Assembly: GCF_001424875.1 (NCBI RefSeq)
Contig: NZ_LMCT01000016.1
Coordinates: forward strand, 1-45,571
Direction of reading: 5' to 3'
Origin: Kitasatospora sp. Root107
GTDB lineage: Bacteria; Actinomycetota; Actinomycetes; Streptomycetales; Streptomycetaceae
Length of the DNA: 45,571 bases
Positions 15,382 to 23,669 of the stretch are shown piece by piece. The notes below the pieces were generated by a model. The model had not been told where the DNA came from, ran no database searches, and saw only the letters and a program-made list of their open reading frames with translations. A program made the position numbers and the translations under genes. The number at the start of each line of letters is the position of its first letter. Position 1 is the stretch's first letter.

Positions 15382-16364
15382 TGCCGATTCTTGAGTACGA
15401 GGCGCTGGAAGTGGCCCTGCCCGGAATGGCCCGGCCGATCCTGGACGGCGTCAGCCTGAGCGTCGCCGAGGGCGAGGCCGTCGCGCTGGTGGGGGAGTCG
15501 GGCTCCGGCAAGTCGGTGACCGCCCGCGCCGCGCTCGGCCTGCTGCCGGCGGGTGCCCGGGTTGGTGGCCAAGTGCGGGTCGGCGGAGCCGAGTTGATCG
15601 GTGCGGACGCCGACACCGTGCGCGCGGTGCGGACCGGCAAGGCGTCCATGATCTTCCAGGACCCCCGGGCCGGCATCAACCCGGTGCGCCGGGTCGGTGA
15701 CTTCCTCACCGAGCAGCTGCGGCTGGTCGGCGGCCGGTCCAAGGCGGAGGCGGAGGCCCGGGTCCTCGAACTGCTCGGCGCCGTCGGCCTGCCCGACCCG
15801 CCCCGGCACCTGCGCCAGTACCCGCACCAGATGTCCGGCGGCATGCTGCAACGCGTCATGATCGCCGGGGCGCTCACCGCCGACCCCCGCCTGCTGCTCT
15901 GTGACGAACCCACCACCGCACTCGACGTCACCACTCAGGCCGAGATCATGGCGATCCTGCGCCGGCTGCAACGCGAGAAGGGCCTCGGCCTGCTGCTGAT
16001 CACCCACGACCTGGACCTGGCCGCCGCCACCTGCGACCGGATCTACGTGATGTACGCCGGGCGGATCGTCGAGACCGGCACCGCCGCCGAGCTGCTGGCC
16101 GCGCCCCGACACCCGTACACCGCAGGCCTGTTGGGCTCCTCGCCACCACTGCACGGCGAGCTCACCCGGCTGGTGCCGATCCCCGGCAGCCCGATGAGCC
16201 TGGCGCAGAGTGCACCCGGCTGCGCCTTCTTCGACCGTTGCCACTTCGCGCAGCCCGGACGCTGCGACCAGGCCGCGCCGCCGCTGGCCCCCCTGGGGGC
16301 GGGCATGGTCGCCTGCCACCGAGTGGACGAACTCGCCAATTCAGCTGCCCAGGAGATCCGTTGA
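15381..16364 (+). CDS. Peptide ABC transporter ATPase, DppD type
   Basis: 327 residues; the ATG shares one base with the DppC stop (TGATG). Walker A GESGSGKS, Q-loop IFQDPRAGINPVR, signature MSGGMLQRVMIA, Walker B LLLCDEPTTALD and the H-loop ITHDLDLA are all intact. The C-terminus has the oligopeptide/dipeptide transporter extension with cysteines (PGCAFFDRCHFAQPGRC and a later ACH), which binds an iron-sulphur cluster in some homologs. Confidence 0.92.
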   Translation: MPILEYEALEVALPGMARPILDGVSLSVAEGEAVALVGESGSGKSVTARAALGLLPAGARVGGQVRVGGAELIGADADTVRAVRTGKASMIFQDPRAGINPVRRVGDFLTEQLRLVGGRSKAEAEARVLELLGAVGLPDPPRHLRQYPHQMSGGMLQRVMIAGALTADPRLLLCDEPTTALDVTTQAEIMAILRRLQREKGLGLLLITHDLDLAAATCDRIYVMYAGRIVETGTAAELLAAPRHPYTAGLLGSSPPLHGELTRLVPIPGSPMSLAQSAPGCAFFDRCHFAQPGRCDQAAPPLAPLGAGMVACHRVDELANSAAQEIR

Positions 16365-17209
16365 CCACCGACCCCGGCCTGCTGCTCCAGGTCAGCGGCC
16401 TGCGCAAGACCTACCCGTCCGGAGGGGCGACGGTCGTCGCGGTCGACGATCTCTCCTTCTCGCTGCGCCCCGGGGGAGCTCTGGGCATCGTGGGCGAGTC
16501 CGGCTCCGGCAAGACCACCACGGCCCGGATGCTGGTCGGCCTGGAACGCCCCGACCAGGGCGAGATCCTGGTCCAGGGCACCCCGCTCGCGGCCCGGGTG
16601 CGGGGTCGGACGGCGCGGCTGGCCCGCGCCAAGGCGGTCCAGATCGTCTTCCAGGACCCGTACCTCTCGTTGGACGGCCGCATCAGCATCGGCGACACGC
16701 TGGACGGTGTCCTGCGGCTGCACGGCTCGCCGTCCGGCGCGGACCGGGCAGCCCGGGTCAGGGAGCTGCTGGCCCAGGTCGGCCTCGGCGACCGGGAAGC
16801 CGCCGCGCTGCCCCGCCAGCTCTCCGGCGGGCAGCGCCAACGCGCCGCCATCGCCCGGGCGTTGGCCGTCGAGCCCGCCGTCCTGGTGCTCGACGAGGCG
16901 GTCTCGGCCCTGGACGTCTCGGTCCAGGCCCAGGTCCTCAACCTGCTCTCCGACATCCGCCGCGACACCGGCATCGGCCTGGTCTTCGTCAGCCACGACC
17001 TGGCCGTGGTCCGTTACGTCTGCGACGAGGCCCTGGTGATGTACCGCGGCCGGACCGTGGAGCACCAGCCGGTCACCGACCTGCTCAGCATGCCCCAACA
17101 CCCGTACACCCGCCTGCTGCTGGCCTCCGTACCCCGTCCCGACTGGGACCCGGAGGCGATCGGCGAGCAGCGCCGCGACCTCGTGGCGGCCGACGCCCTG
17201 GTTCCGTAG
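16361..17209 (+). CDS. Peptide ABC transporter ATPase, DppF type
   Basis: 282 residues from a TTG overlapping the DppD stop (TTGA), with GGAG six bases upstream. Walker A GESGSGKT, Q-loop VFQDPYLSLDGR, signature LSGGQRQRAAIA, Walker B VLVLDEAVSALD and the H-loop VSHDLAVV are present. The C-terminus is short and lacks the cysteine-rich extension of its DppD partner. It completes the five-gene transporter; a terminator follows ten bases on. Confidence 0.9.
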   Translation: MTTDPGLLLQVSGLRKTYPSGGATVVAVDDLSFSLRPGGALGIVGESGSGKTTTARMLVGLERPDQGEILVQGTPLAARVRGRTARLARAKAVQIVFQDPYLSLDGRISIGDTLDGVLRLHGSPSGADRAARVRELLAQVGLGDREAAALPRQLSGGQRQRAAIARALAVEPAVLVLDEAVSALDVSVQAQVLNLLSDIRRDTGIGLVFVSHDLAVVRYVCDEALVMYRGRTVEHQPVTDLLSMPQHPYTRLLLASVPRPDWDPEAIGEQRRDLVAADALVP

Positions 17210-17219
17210 TCGCGCGAAT

Positions 17220-17250
17220 GCCCCCGGCCGCACCTCTTGAGGCCGGAGGC
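17220..17250. terminator. Hairpin between convergent genes (transporter operon and GDSL hydrolase)
   Basis: GCCCCCGGCC pairs with GGCCGGAGGC across an 11-base loop with one mismatch. It sits in the 54-base gap between the stop at 17209 and the convergent gene ending at 17264, so it can serve both. Confidence 0.75.
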
Positions 17251-17263
17251 TTCGTCGTGCCGG

Positions 17264-17872
17264 CTACACGTCGGTCAACTCGCCCAGCCCCAGGGTGCGC
17301 AGGGTGTGGTTGGCCATCTGCAGGTGGCCGACGGCATTGGGGTGGGCAGGGTCGTCGAGCCAGGGGATCGGGTCGGCGCCGTCGGGGAAGCGGGCCAGCC
17401 AGTGGGCCTCGTGGTCGACCAGCAGCGCGCCCGTGTCGTGGGCGATCTCCCGGACGGCCTGGCAGTAGGCGGGGAGTTCGGGCCGGGCGGTGCGGCCGCT
17501 CACACTGGTCAGAACGGGGGTGTGGAGCACGATCTGGGCACCGTCGGCCCTGGCGATGATCGCCCGCAGGTCGGCATGGAACGCACCGAGCCCGGCCAGC
17601 CCGGCGCGGGCGTCGTTGGTGCCCAGCGAGATCGACAGCACGTCCGGGGAGAGCCGGCCGATCAGGTGGTCGTAGCAGCCGAGCACGTCGCTCGCAGACC
17701 ACGCGGAGACACCGGAGTTGACGACCAGGTCGGTCAGCCGGTCCAGCTGCCAGCGAATCCGCTCGTGGATGTGCTCGACCCAGCCCCGCGCGCCGTAGGT
17801 GTGCCGGACGGCCTGGGTGATGCTGTCCCCAGCCGCCACCCAGGTCATCGGCGCCGTCGACAGTTCGATCAT
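17264..17872 (-). CDS. SGNH/GDSL-type esterase
   Basis: 202 residues preceded by AAAGGGGG. The four SGNH blocks are present: GDSIT with nucleophile Ser17, VNSGVSAWS (Gly54 region), LGTNDAR with Asn86, and DPAHPNAVGH with the catalytic Asp174/His177 pair. There is no signal peptide, so it is probably cytosolic, like many Streptomyces GDSL hydrolases. Substrate unknown (ester or acyl group). It stands alone, convergent with the peptide transporter operon. Confidence 0.88.
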   Translation of the reverse strand: MIELSTAPMTWVAAGDSITQAVRHTYGARGWVEHIHERIRWQLDRLTDLVVNSGVSAWSASDVLGCYDHLIGRLSPDVLSISLGTNDARAGLAGLGAFHADLRAIIARADGAQIVLHTPVLTSVSGRTARPELPAYCQAVREIAHDTGALLVDHEAHWLARFPDGADPIPWLDDPAHPNAVGHLQMANHTLRTLGLGELTDV

Positions 17873-18098
17873 GTGACCATCCCCCTTTCTGTTCTGGTGC
17901 CCCTATTCGATCACGGCGGTACGGCGGATCCGCCTCGACCTCCACGTCGGTCGGCACCCGGGGTGGGTCACCCGGGAGGGCGAAGGTTCGGCCGCGTCGG
18001 GCGCCGGCGGCAGGGTCGGACCAGGCCGGCGGGGATAACTTCGTGGACGAACGTGGGCGCCGACCCGCGCAGCCCACCACCGTCCCGATGGAGACCTC

Positions 18099-18968
18099 AT
18101 GCGGATCCCCGCAACCCTGGCTGCCGCCCTGACGGCCGCTCTCGTCCCCGTCACCGCCCAGGCCGCCCCGTCCCCGCAGCCTGCCCCGCCGTACGCCCGC
18201 GACCTGGCCGTGACGGTCGCCGCACCCAATCCGGCCGCCCCGCCCGGCGCCACCGTGCCGTTCACCGTCGTGGTCTGCAACCACGGCACCGAGACCCCGC
18301 AGACCGCGGCGACCCTGGTGGTGAACGGGCCGCCGGACGAGGGCATGCAGATCTCGCCCGAGTTCGGTGAGGCCACCGACGGCGGCTGGAACTGGATCCG
18401 CATCCCGGTCGCCGAAGGGCTCCAGCCGAACCAGTGCAGCCACGTCAAGCTGCGCTCACGCACCATCAGCGGCTTGGCCGGACCGAAGAGTTACCCCGGC
18501 GGCACCGCCGAGGTCAGCTGGGACGGCGAGCAGAACCCGGCCGACAACCTCGCCACCTGGACCTCCGAGATCGCCGCCCCGGTCACCGGCGCCCACCTCT
18601 CGCTGGTCCGGCCCCCGCTGCCCGCCGCCCCCGGCAACCCGGCCGACTTCGAGGTCGAGGAGCGCAACCTCGGCCCGTCCACCGACTACCCGTGGCGCGG
18701 CCGTCTGGTCGCCCAACTCCCGCCCGGATCCACCTTCCTGAGCTCCGCACCGGACGGGGCGCCGTGCGAGTTCTCGGCCGACCGCTCCACCGCGACCTGC
18801 CCCGACACGGTCAGCAACACCTGGTCGTGGCGGAACCGCGGCTTCGCCGTCCGGGTCAGCCCCACCGCCCCGCACGGCGGCAAGGTGACCGCCACCCTGA
18901 CCTACGAGGCCCCGGCCGACCCAGTGCCGCACGCCTTCGTCCTGAAGGTGGACATCCCAGTCCTGTGA
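18099..18968 (+). CDS. Secreted protein with DUF11-like beta domains
   Basis: 289 residues with a clear Sec signal (MRIPATLAAALTAALVPV, cleavage probably after AQA near residue 22). The mature protein has two beta-sandwich-like repeats. The first contains PGATVPFTVVVCNHGTE, the second PGNPADFEVEERNLGPSTDYP, both of the type used in DUF11/CARDB cell-wall proteins. Paired cysteines occur (VCNHG with NQCSH; APCEF with ATCPD). There is no C-terminal anchor, so it is probably released or non-covalently bound. Its stop lies eight bases from the end of the convergent MFS gene. Confidence 0.75.
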   Translation: MRIPATLAAALTAALVPVTAQAAPSPQPAPPYARDLAVTVAAPNPAAPPGATVPFTVVVCNHGTETPQTAATLVVNGPPDEGMQISPEFGEATDGGWNWIRIPVAEGLQPNQCSHVKLRSRTISGLAGPKSYPGGTAEVSWDGEQNPADNLATWTSEIAAPVTGAHLSLVRPPLPAAPGNPADFEVEERNLGPSTDYPWRGRLVAQLPPGSTFLSSAPDGAPCEFSADRSTATCPDTVSNTWSWRNRGFAVRVSPTAPHGGKVTATLTYEAPADPVPHAFVLKVDIPVL

Positions 18969-18975
18969 CCCTCCG

Positions 18976-20202
18976 TCAGGCGGGCTCGCTCCGAACACCC
19001 CTGGCGGAGCGGGCCCGTTCCACGGCCGGACGGGAGAGGACCGTGACGGCGAGGGAGACCACGGCGACGGCGGTGATCGCAGCCCCCGGGGCGAGGTACT
19101 GGGCGGCGCCACCGGCGATCGCGGCGCCGAGGCCCTGCCAGGTCATCCGGCCGGCTGACTCGACTCCCTGGACCTGGCCGCGCACCGGATCGGGCGTGAG
19201 CTCGAGCAGCTGCTCCTGCAAGGGCAGGGTGGCCGCGAACCCGACACTCGCGGCGAAGACCGCGACCGTCACCACCGCCATCGGGGGATCCAGCACGAAC
19301 AGCAGGTACGGGACGGCGAGCAGCAGCCGCAGGCCGTACGCGTAGCGCCGTCGCCGGTCGGCGGTGAGCAGCCGGCCGACGGCCAGGTCACCGACCAGCA
19401 GGCCGGCCGATCCGGCGGCCAGCAGGGTGCCCGCGTGGTCGGGCGCATAGGAGAGGAACAGCGCCTCGCAGCCGACGACCAGGCCGTTGGGGACCCAGAG
19501 GTTCAGCAGCAGCGCCCGCTGCCCGGGGTCGGCGAAGAGCGCGGCGTTGGTGCTCCAGGTCTGCCGCAGCCCGGGCCGCCGGGTCAGCCGGATCGAGTGG
19601 TCCCGGACGGTGGCCGCCAGCACGACCAGGCCGAGCGCGGTCAGGACCGCGGCCAGCACGAAGACCTGGTGGGGGCTCAGCTGCCGCAGGAGGACGGCGC
19701 CGATCGCGTAGCCGAGCACGGCCGTGCCGCCCGAGGTGATGTTCATCAGCGAACGGGCCATCGCGTAGGCGGAGGCCGGGACCACCTCGGCGAGCAGCCC
19801 CATCCGGGTGCCGGTGCCCAACGACTGGAAGAACCCCAGCACCAGCAGCAACCCGAACCGGGCCGGCAACGGCAACCCCGGTATCGCCTGCGCGGCGACC
19901 CCCAGCAGCGAGAGGCACTGGAGCACGACGACGGTGCGGCGCGGGCGGCGCCCGTCCGCGACCGACATCAGCGTCAACGCCCCGAGCACGGCGGCGAACG
20001 TGGCGCCGTACATGCTGACCGCCGTCAGGAACGGCGAACTGGTCTGTCGGCTGACCAGCGTGCCAAGGGCGAAGCCGGACAGGGTACTTGCGCCGACCGT
20101 CAGGGTGAAGCCGACATACAGGCCGGTGAACTCGGTGATACGGAGCAGGTCACGGTAGCCGGTGACGACAGGCGCCCCGGGCGGAGGAGTGTGAGAAGAC
20201 AT
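18976..20202 (-). CDS. MFS transporter behind an attenuator-like leader
   Basis: 408 residues from the ATG at 20202, about 12 membrane helices. Residues VSMYGATFAAVLGALTLMSVADGRRPRR cover the helix 2-3 loop with a degenerate motif A, and ALFLSYAPDH begins the second half. The GGAGG ribosome site is eight bases upstream, separated from ATG by a run of seven T on the coding strand, and lies inside the 3' arm of a hairpin. An in-frame, stop-free extension up to a GTG near 20253 exists. The set-up resembles antibiotic-inducible exporters controlled by ribosome stalling or attenuation; the substrate is unknown. Confidence 0.8.
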   Translation of the reverse strand: MSSHTPPPGAPVVTGYRDLLRITEFTGLYVGFTLTVGASTLSGFALGTLVSRQTSSPFLTAVSMYGATFAAVLGALTLMSVADGRRPRRTVVVLQCLSLLGVAAQAIPGLPLPARFGLLLVLGFFQSLGTGTRMGLLAEVVPASAYAMARSLMNITSGGTAVLGYAIGAVLLRQLSPHQVFVLAAVLTALGLVVLAATVRDHSIRLTRRPGLRQTWSTNAALFADPGQRALLLNLWVPNGLVVGCEALFLSYAPDHAGTLLAAGSAGLLVGDLAVGRLLTADRRRRYAYGLRLLLAVPYLLFVLDPPMAVVTVAVFAASVGFAATLPLQEQLLELTPDPVRGQVQGVESAGRMTWQGLGAAIAGGAAQYLAPGAAITAVAVVSLAVTVLSRPAVERARSARGVRSEPA

Positions 20203-20263
20203 AAAAAAAGCCTCCGGACGCCCGCACTTGAGGGGCACGCCGAAGGCCAACACCCGCATTCTA
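20203..20263 (-). promoter_or_regulatory. Promoter, short leader and terminator-like hairpin before the MFS gene
   Basis: On the minus strand TAGAAT (20263-20258) is a good -10. The transcript would begin near 20253. GCCTTCGG (20247-20240) pairs with CCGGAGGC (20217-20210), with an inner GTGCCC/GGGCGT helix, and T7 (20209-20203) follows directly, then ATG. This is the form of an intrinsic terminator, and its 3' arm holds the ribosome site. The leader is an open frame in phase with the transporter (LAFGVPLKCGRPEAFF). Confidence 0.65.
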
Positions 20264-20321
20264 GCAGCAGCGGCCGTTCGCTACGCTGATCAGCGGTGTT
20301 GCGCCGACGAGAGGAACTTCG

Positions 20322-21104
20322 ATGGGATTCAAGCGCTTGCTGGCCGGACTCGGTGCCGGAGGTGCCTCGGTCGAGACGGTCCTCGCGGACCCGAACGTGC
20401 TGCCCGGCGGCATGTTGCGCGGCGAGGTCCGGATCCAGGGCGGCAAGGTCGACCAGGCGATCGAGGGGCTGACCCTGAGCCTGCAGGCCCGGGTGGAGGT
20501 GGAGGGCGGCGAGAGCGAGAGCCACCAGGACATCCGCTTCCAACAGCACCGCCTCGGTGGCGCGTTCGAGCTGAAGGAGGGCGCGCTGCACGCGGTGCCG
20601 TTCGCCTTCCAGGTGCCGTTCGAGACGCCGGTGACGGCGGTGGGCGGGCAGCAGCTGCGCGGAATGGTGCTCGGGGTGCACACCGAGCTGGCGATCGACC
20701 GGGCGGTCGACGCCGGTGACCTGGACCCGATCGCGGTTCATCCGCTGCCCGTTCAGCAGGCCGTGCTGGACGCCTTCGGGCAGCTCGGCTTCCGCTTCAA
20801 GGGCGCGGACCTGGAGCGCGGTCAGATCCGCAACACCCGTCAGCGGCTGCCGTTCTACCAGGAGATCGAGTTCTTCGCGGCGCCGCAGTACCCGGGGCTG
20901 AGCCAGGTCGAGCTGTCGTTCGTCGCGGACGAGCACGCCGTGGACGTGGTGCTGGAGATGGACAAGCGCGGCGGCCTGTTCACGGAGGGCTCGGACACCT
21001 TCCGCTCGTTCACCGTGGCGCACTCCGACGTGGCCGCCACCGACTGGGCGGGCTACCTGCACCAGTGGCTGCACTCGGTCGGCGGCCGACGCGGCTGGGT
21101 CTGA
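20322..21104 (+). CDS. Spo0M-type sporulation control protein
   Basis: 260 residues with GAGAGGA before the ATG. The N-terminus MGFKRLLAGLGAGGASVETVL, followed by LPGGMLRGEVRIQGGKVDQ and, near residue 110, VGGQQLRGMVLGVHTELAIDRAVDAGD, is diagnostic of the SpoOM (Spo0M) arrestin-fold family. In Bacillus, Spo0M affects sporulation efficiency; in actinomycetes its role is not established. Full length, no membrane helix. It is divergent from the MFS gene; their starts are about 120 bases apart. Confidence 0.9.
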   Translation: MGFKRLLAGLGAGGASVETVLADPNVLPGGMLRGEVRIQGGKVDQAIEGLTLSLQARVEVEGGESESHQDIRFQQHRLGGAFELKEGALHAVPFAFQVPFETPVTAVGGQQLRGMVLGVHTELAIDRAVDAGDLDPIAVHPLPVQQAVLDAFGQLGFRFKGADLERGQIRNTRQRLPFYQEIEFFAAPQYPGLSQVELSFVADEHAVDVVLEMDKRGGLFTEGSDTFRSFTVAHSDVAATDWAGYLHQWLHSVGGRRGWV

Positions 21105-21108
21105 GCCG

Positions 21109-21131
21109 GCTCCCCGGCAGCCGGGGAGCCA
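21109..21131. terminator. Hairpin between Spo0M and the convergent sortase gene
   Basis: GGCTCCCCGGC and GCCGGGGAGCC form a perfect 11-base inverted repeat around a single A, effectively an 8-bp stem with a 7-base loop. It starts five bases after the Spo0M stop and lies 25 bases from the end of the convergent sortase gene, so it can serve both. Confidence 0.8.
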
Positions 21132-21155
21132 CCGCTCCACGAACACCTGCGACGG

Positions 21156-21857
21156 TCAGGTCTGCCGGGAGGACTGGAGATGGGCGAAGACCACGACGTT
21201 GTCCGTGTAGTCCTTGCGCTGCCGGTCGTACGCGCCGCCGCAGGTGATCAGGCGCAGCTGGGCGGTATCGGTGTCCGCGTACACCTGCTGGTCCGGGAAG
21301 CGGTCCTTGGGGAAGGTCTGGACCGAGTCCACCGCGAAGGTCGCCACGATGCCGTCCGCGCGGGTGATGTCGATCGTGTTCCCCGGGGCCAGCCGGTGCA
21401 GCATCAGGAAGACCGCGGGGCCGGTCGTGGTGTCCACGTGTCCGGCCACGACCGCGCTGCCGCGCTCGCCGGGTGAGGCACCGTCGCGGTACCACCCGAC
21501 GAGGTTGCGGTCCTCCTTGGCCGGGGCCTCCAGGGCACCGGCCCGGTCCAGGCCCAGCTCGACGAACGGTGCCTCCACGAAGAGCTGGGGGATCCACAGC
21601 CTGACCGGGCGGGAACGGGGGAGCGTGGGCACCGCCGGGGCGGCGAGGGAGGACGCCCCGGCGGTGGGGGCGGCGGCCGGGGCGACGGCGGCGACCTGAC
21701 TGGGCGCCACCGGGCCGGTGTCCACGGACTGGTACATCACCAGGAGCCCCAGGGCAGCAGCTCCCATCGCCCACCAGAAGGGCCTGAGACTGCCGCCCTC
21801 CCGGGCGGCCGGAGACCCGATTTCGCCTTCACCGTTCGGCGCTGTCTGACGGCCCAT
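21156..21857 (-). CDS. Class F sortase
   Basis: 233 residues from the ATG at 21857 (GAGAGGAG upstream). One N-terminal membrane helix (FWWAMGAAALGLLVMY) is followed by a Pro/Ala-rich stalk and a sortase domain. The catalytic set is present: His140 in AVVAGHVDT, Cys206 in LRLITCGG, and an Arg at 212-214 before DNVVVFAHL. The AGHVDT and ITCGG...DNVVV patterns are those of class F sortases of actinobacteria. Sortases cleave a sorting signal and attach surface proteins to peptidoglycan. The gene immediately upstream encodes a protein with a sorting-signal-like C-terminus. Confidence 0.9.
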   Translation of the reverse strand: MGRQTAPNGEGEIGSPAAREGGSLRPFWWAMGAAALGLLVMYQSVDTGPVAPSQVAAVAPAAAPTAGASSLAAPAVPTLPRSRPVRLWIPQLFVEAPFVELGLDRAGALEAPAKEDRNLVGWYRDGASPGERGSAVVAGHVDTTTGPAVFLMLHRLAPGNTIDITRADGIVATFAVDSVQTFPKDRFPDQQVYADTDTAQLRLITCGGAYDRQRKDYTDNVVVFAHLQSSRQT

Positions 21858-21972
21858 CGGGCCGGCTCCTCTCGCTGGGTGCTGGGTCGGAGTGGTGCGA
21901 GCTCTGCGGACGCCTCGTCGTGGCCGCCGCCCGAGGCGACGACCACGACGCGAGGCCTGCGGGCCGGCCCGG

Positions 21973-22431
21973 TCAGGCCGAGCCGGCGCCGGCGTTGCGG
22001 CGCCGCAGGGTGTAGGCACCGACGCCGAGGCCGCCGGCCAGCAGCGCGACGCCCGAGGCCAGGCCACCGCCGGAGACGGCCAGGCCGCCGCCACCGGTGT
22101 GGACACCGCCGTGCGGCTTCTGGCCGTGCTGCCAGTCCGACTCCGGCTCGGCGGCCGACTTGTCCTCCACGGCCTGGTCCTTGGCAGCTTCGTGGTTCGG
22201 CTTCTTCTCCTCGGCGGGCGGCTGGTCCGGCACCGCCTTCTGCACCTCAGGGGCGGCCGGGGCGGCCGGAGCCTCCTGCCACATCTTCTGGTCGTCGACG
22301 ACGCGGGGCTGCTGCTGGGTCGTCTGGCCGTCGGGGGCAGCGGGGGTGGTGTCGGCCTGGGCGGCAGGAGCGCCGAGGACGAGGATTGCGGCGGCGGCTG
22401 CTCCGGCGAGCAGAGCGCATTGAGAACGCAT
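21973..22431 (-). CDS. Surface protein with a GGVHTGGGG C-terminal anchor, likely sortase partner
   Basis: 152 residues from the ATG at 22431. A Sec signal (ending APAAQA) is followed by a low-complexity, Pro/Glu/Lys-rich middle, then KPHGGVHTGGGGLAVS, a hydrophobic Gly/Ala/Leu helix and the basic tail TLRRR. This is the motif-helix-positive tail layout of a sortase substrate, but without LPxTG or LAxTG. The gene lies 115 bases upstream of the sortase on the same strand. A paralog at 45111-45500 shares the C-terminus and leader. That VHTGG replaces the sorting motif is inference; a simple membrane anchor is the alternative. Confidence 0.75.
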   Translation of the reverse strand: MRSQCALLAGAAAAAILVLGAPAAQADTTPAAPDGQTTQQQPRVVDDQKMWQEAPAAPAAPEVQKAVPDQPPAEEKKPNHEAAKDQAVEDKSAAEPESDWQHGQKPHGGVHTGGGGLAVSGGGLASGVALLAGGLGVGAYTLRRRNAGAGSA

Positions 22432-22465
22432 GGGGACTGGATCCTTCCGGCGCCTCCGGACGACT

Positions 22466-22515
22466 GCCGACACTTCGTCGGCTGAAGGAGTCATAGGCGC
22501 GCCTCACTCACCGTC
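22466..22515 (-). promoter_or_regulatory. Conserved leader of the surface-protein gene (shared with 45031-45080)
   Basis: On the minus strand GACGGTGAGTGAGG (22515-22502) is followed by the hairpin GCCGAC-GAAGT-GTCGGC (22482-22466), and then by CCGGAAGGA before the ATG. The same three blocks occur in the same order upstream of the paralog at 45111. The first block may be promoter or operator; the hairpin is in the presumed 5' untranslated region. Confidence 0.55.
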
Positions 22516-22668
22516 AGTTGCCGGGCGGCGGAGCGCCACCGGGGTCGGCTCATCCGGGTGAGGGCGGCAGGTCCGTTCGGGGTGCCGGCTCGGCCGTTGG
22601 AATGGGTACCGCACTCCAGTGGGGCGCTCGGCCGCGCCGTCCCGGGACTTCCGTGCGACAGATGGAAC

Positions 22669-23487
22669 ATGCTGTCGCACCGTCAGATCATCAGCCGGAG
22701 AAAGCTCCTGTCCGTCGCCGGGGTGACCCTGCTGGCCGCCGGAGCCTGCGGCGCACCACCCGGTGGCTCCGGCGACGCGGGCCCCGCTTCCCCCGTACCC
22801 CTCCCACCCGCCGCCGCACCTTCGCAGGTGGAAGCCCCGGCTCCGGCCCCCGCTCCGGCCCCTGCGCCCAGCTCGGCCAATCCGGCGCCGAGGGCGGTCG
22901 GCAATCCGGTGTACGAGCTCCCGGCCACCGACAAGCTGGTGGCCCTCACGCTGGACGACGGCCCGGATCCCACACACACGCCCGCGGTGCTGGCCCTGCT
23001 GCGGAAGTACGGGATCCGGGCCACCTTCTTCCTGGTCGGCGAGAACGCCGCCGAACACCCCGCCCTGGTCCGCGAGATCGCCGCTGAAGGCCACCATCTG
23101 GCGAACCACACCTGGACCCACCCCGACCTGCGCCGGCTCTCGGAGACCCGGGTCCGGGACGAGCTGGAGCGCACCTCCGACCTCCTCCAGGCCGCCGCCG
23201 GGAAGCCCCTGACCTGGTTCCGGGCCCCCGGCGGTGACTGGTCACCCGTCGCCCTGCGGACCTGCTCGGAGCTGGGCATGCGCCCGATGGGCTGGTCGGT
23301 GGACCCCCGCGACTGGGCCCGCCCCGGCATCTCCCGGATCACCGACCGCGTTCTGAAGGCGGTCCAGCCCGGCTCGATCGTCCTGAACCACGACGGCGGC
23401 GGCGACCGCTCGCAGACCATCGCGGCGCTGCGGACCTACCTGCCGGTGCTGATCGACGACGGCTACCGGTTCACGGCGCCGGGCTGA
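22669..23487 (+). CDS. Polysaccharide deacetylase lipoprotein (NodB family)
   Basis: 272 residues from the ATG at 22669. The ribosome site is weak (TGGAA), and longer in-frame starts lack support. The N-terminus SRRKLLSVAGVTLLAAGACG combines a twin-arginine-like pair with a lipobox (AGAC), followed by a Pro/Ala linker. The NodB domain has LTLDDGPDPTHTPAVL (motif 1, with the Asp pair), HHLANHTWTHPDL (metal HxxxH), WFRAPGGDWSP (motif 3), WSVDPRDW and IVLNHDGGGDRS. It probably removes acetyl groups from peptidoglycan or another wall polymer at the cell surface. It is divergent from the sortase-partner gene. Confidence 0.9.
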   Translation: MLSHRQIISRRKLLSVAGVTLLAAGACGAPPGGSGDAGPASPVPLPPAAAPSQVEAPAPAPAPAPAPSSANPAPRAVGNPVYELPATDKLVALTLDDGPDPTHTPAVLALLRKYGIRATFFLVGENAAEHPALVREIAAEGHHLANHTWTHPDLRRLSETRVRDELERTSDLLQAAAGKPLTWFRAPGGDWSPVALRTCSELGMRPMGWSVDPRDWARPGISRITDRVLKAVQPGSIVLNHDGGGDRSQTIAALRTYLPVLIDDGYRFTAPG

Positions 23488-23669
23488 TCCGGGTCGCGTT
23501 CGGGTCGCGGCTCTCCCGCAGCTTCAGGTAGGTGAGGAGGTGCCCAACAGGAGATGCAGGCGGGCCTGAGTCTTCCTATGGTCGATGTACAGGGGTACGG
23601 CGTAGGAGAACCAGGTTCCCCGGCACTGACGGCGTCGGCTCCCCGAACTCTCTCAGGAGATGACCCGGC

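Noticed and set aside
22833..22875. Pro/Ala repeat in the deacetylase gene as a possible CRISPR or tandem repeat locus
   Set aside because: It is a short codon-level repeat encoding a lipoprotein linker, with no spacers.
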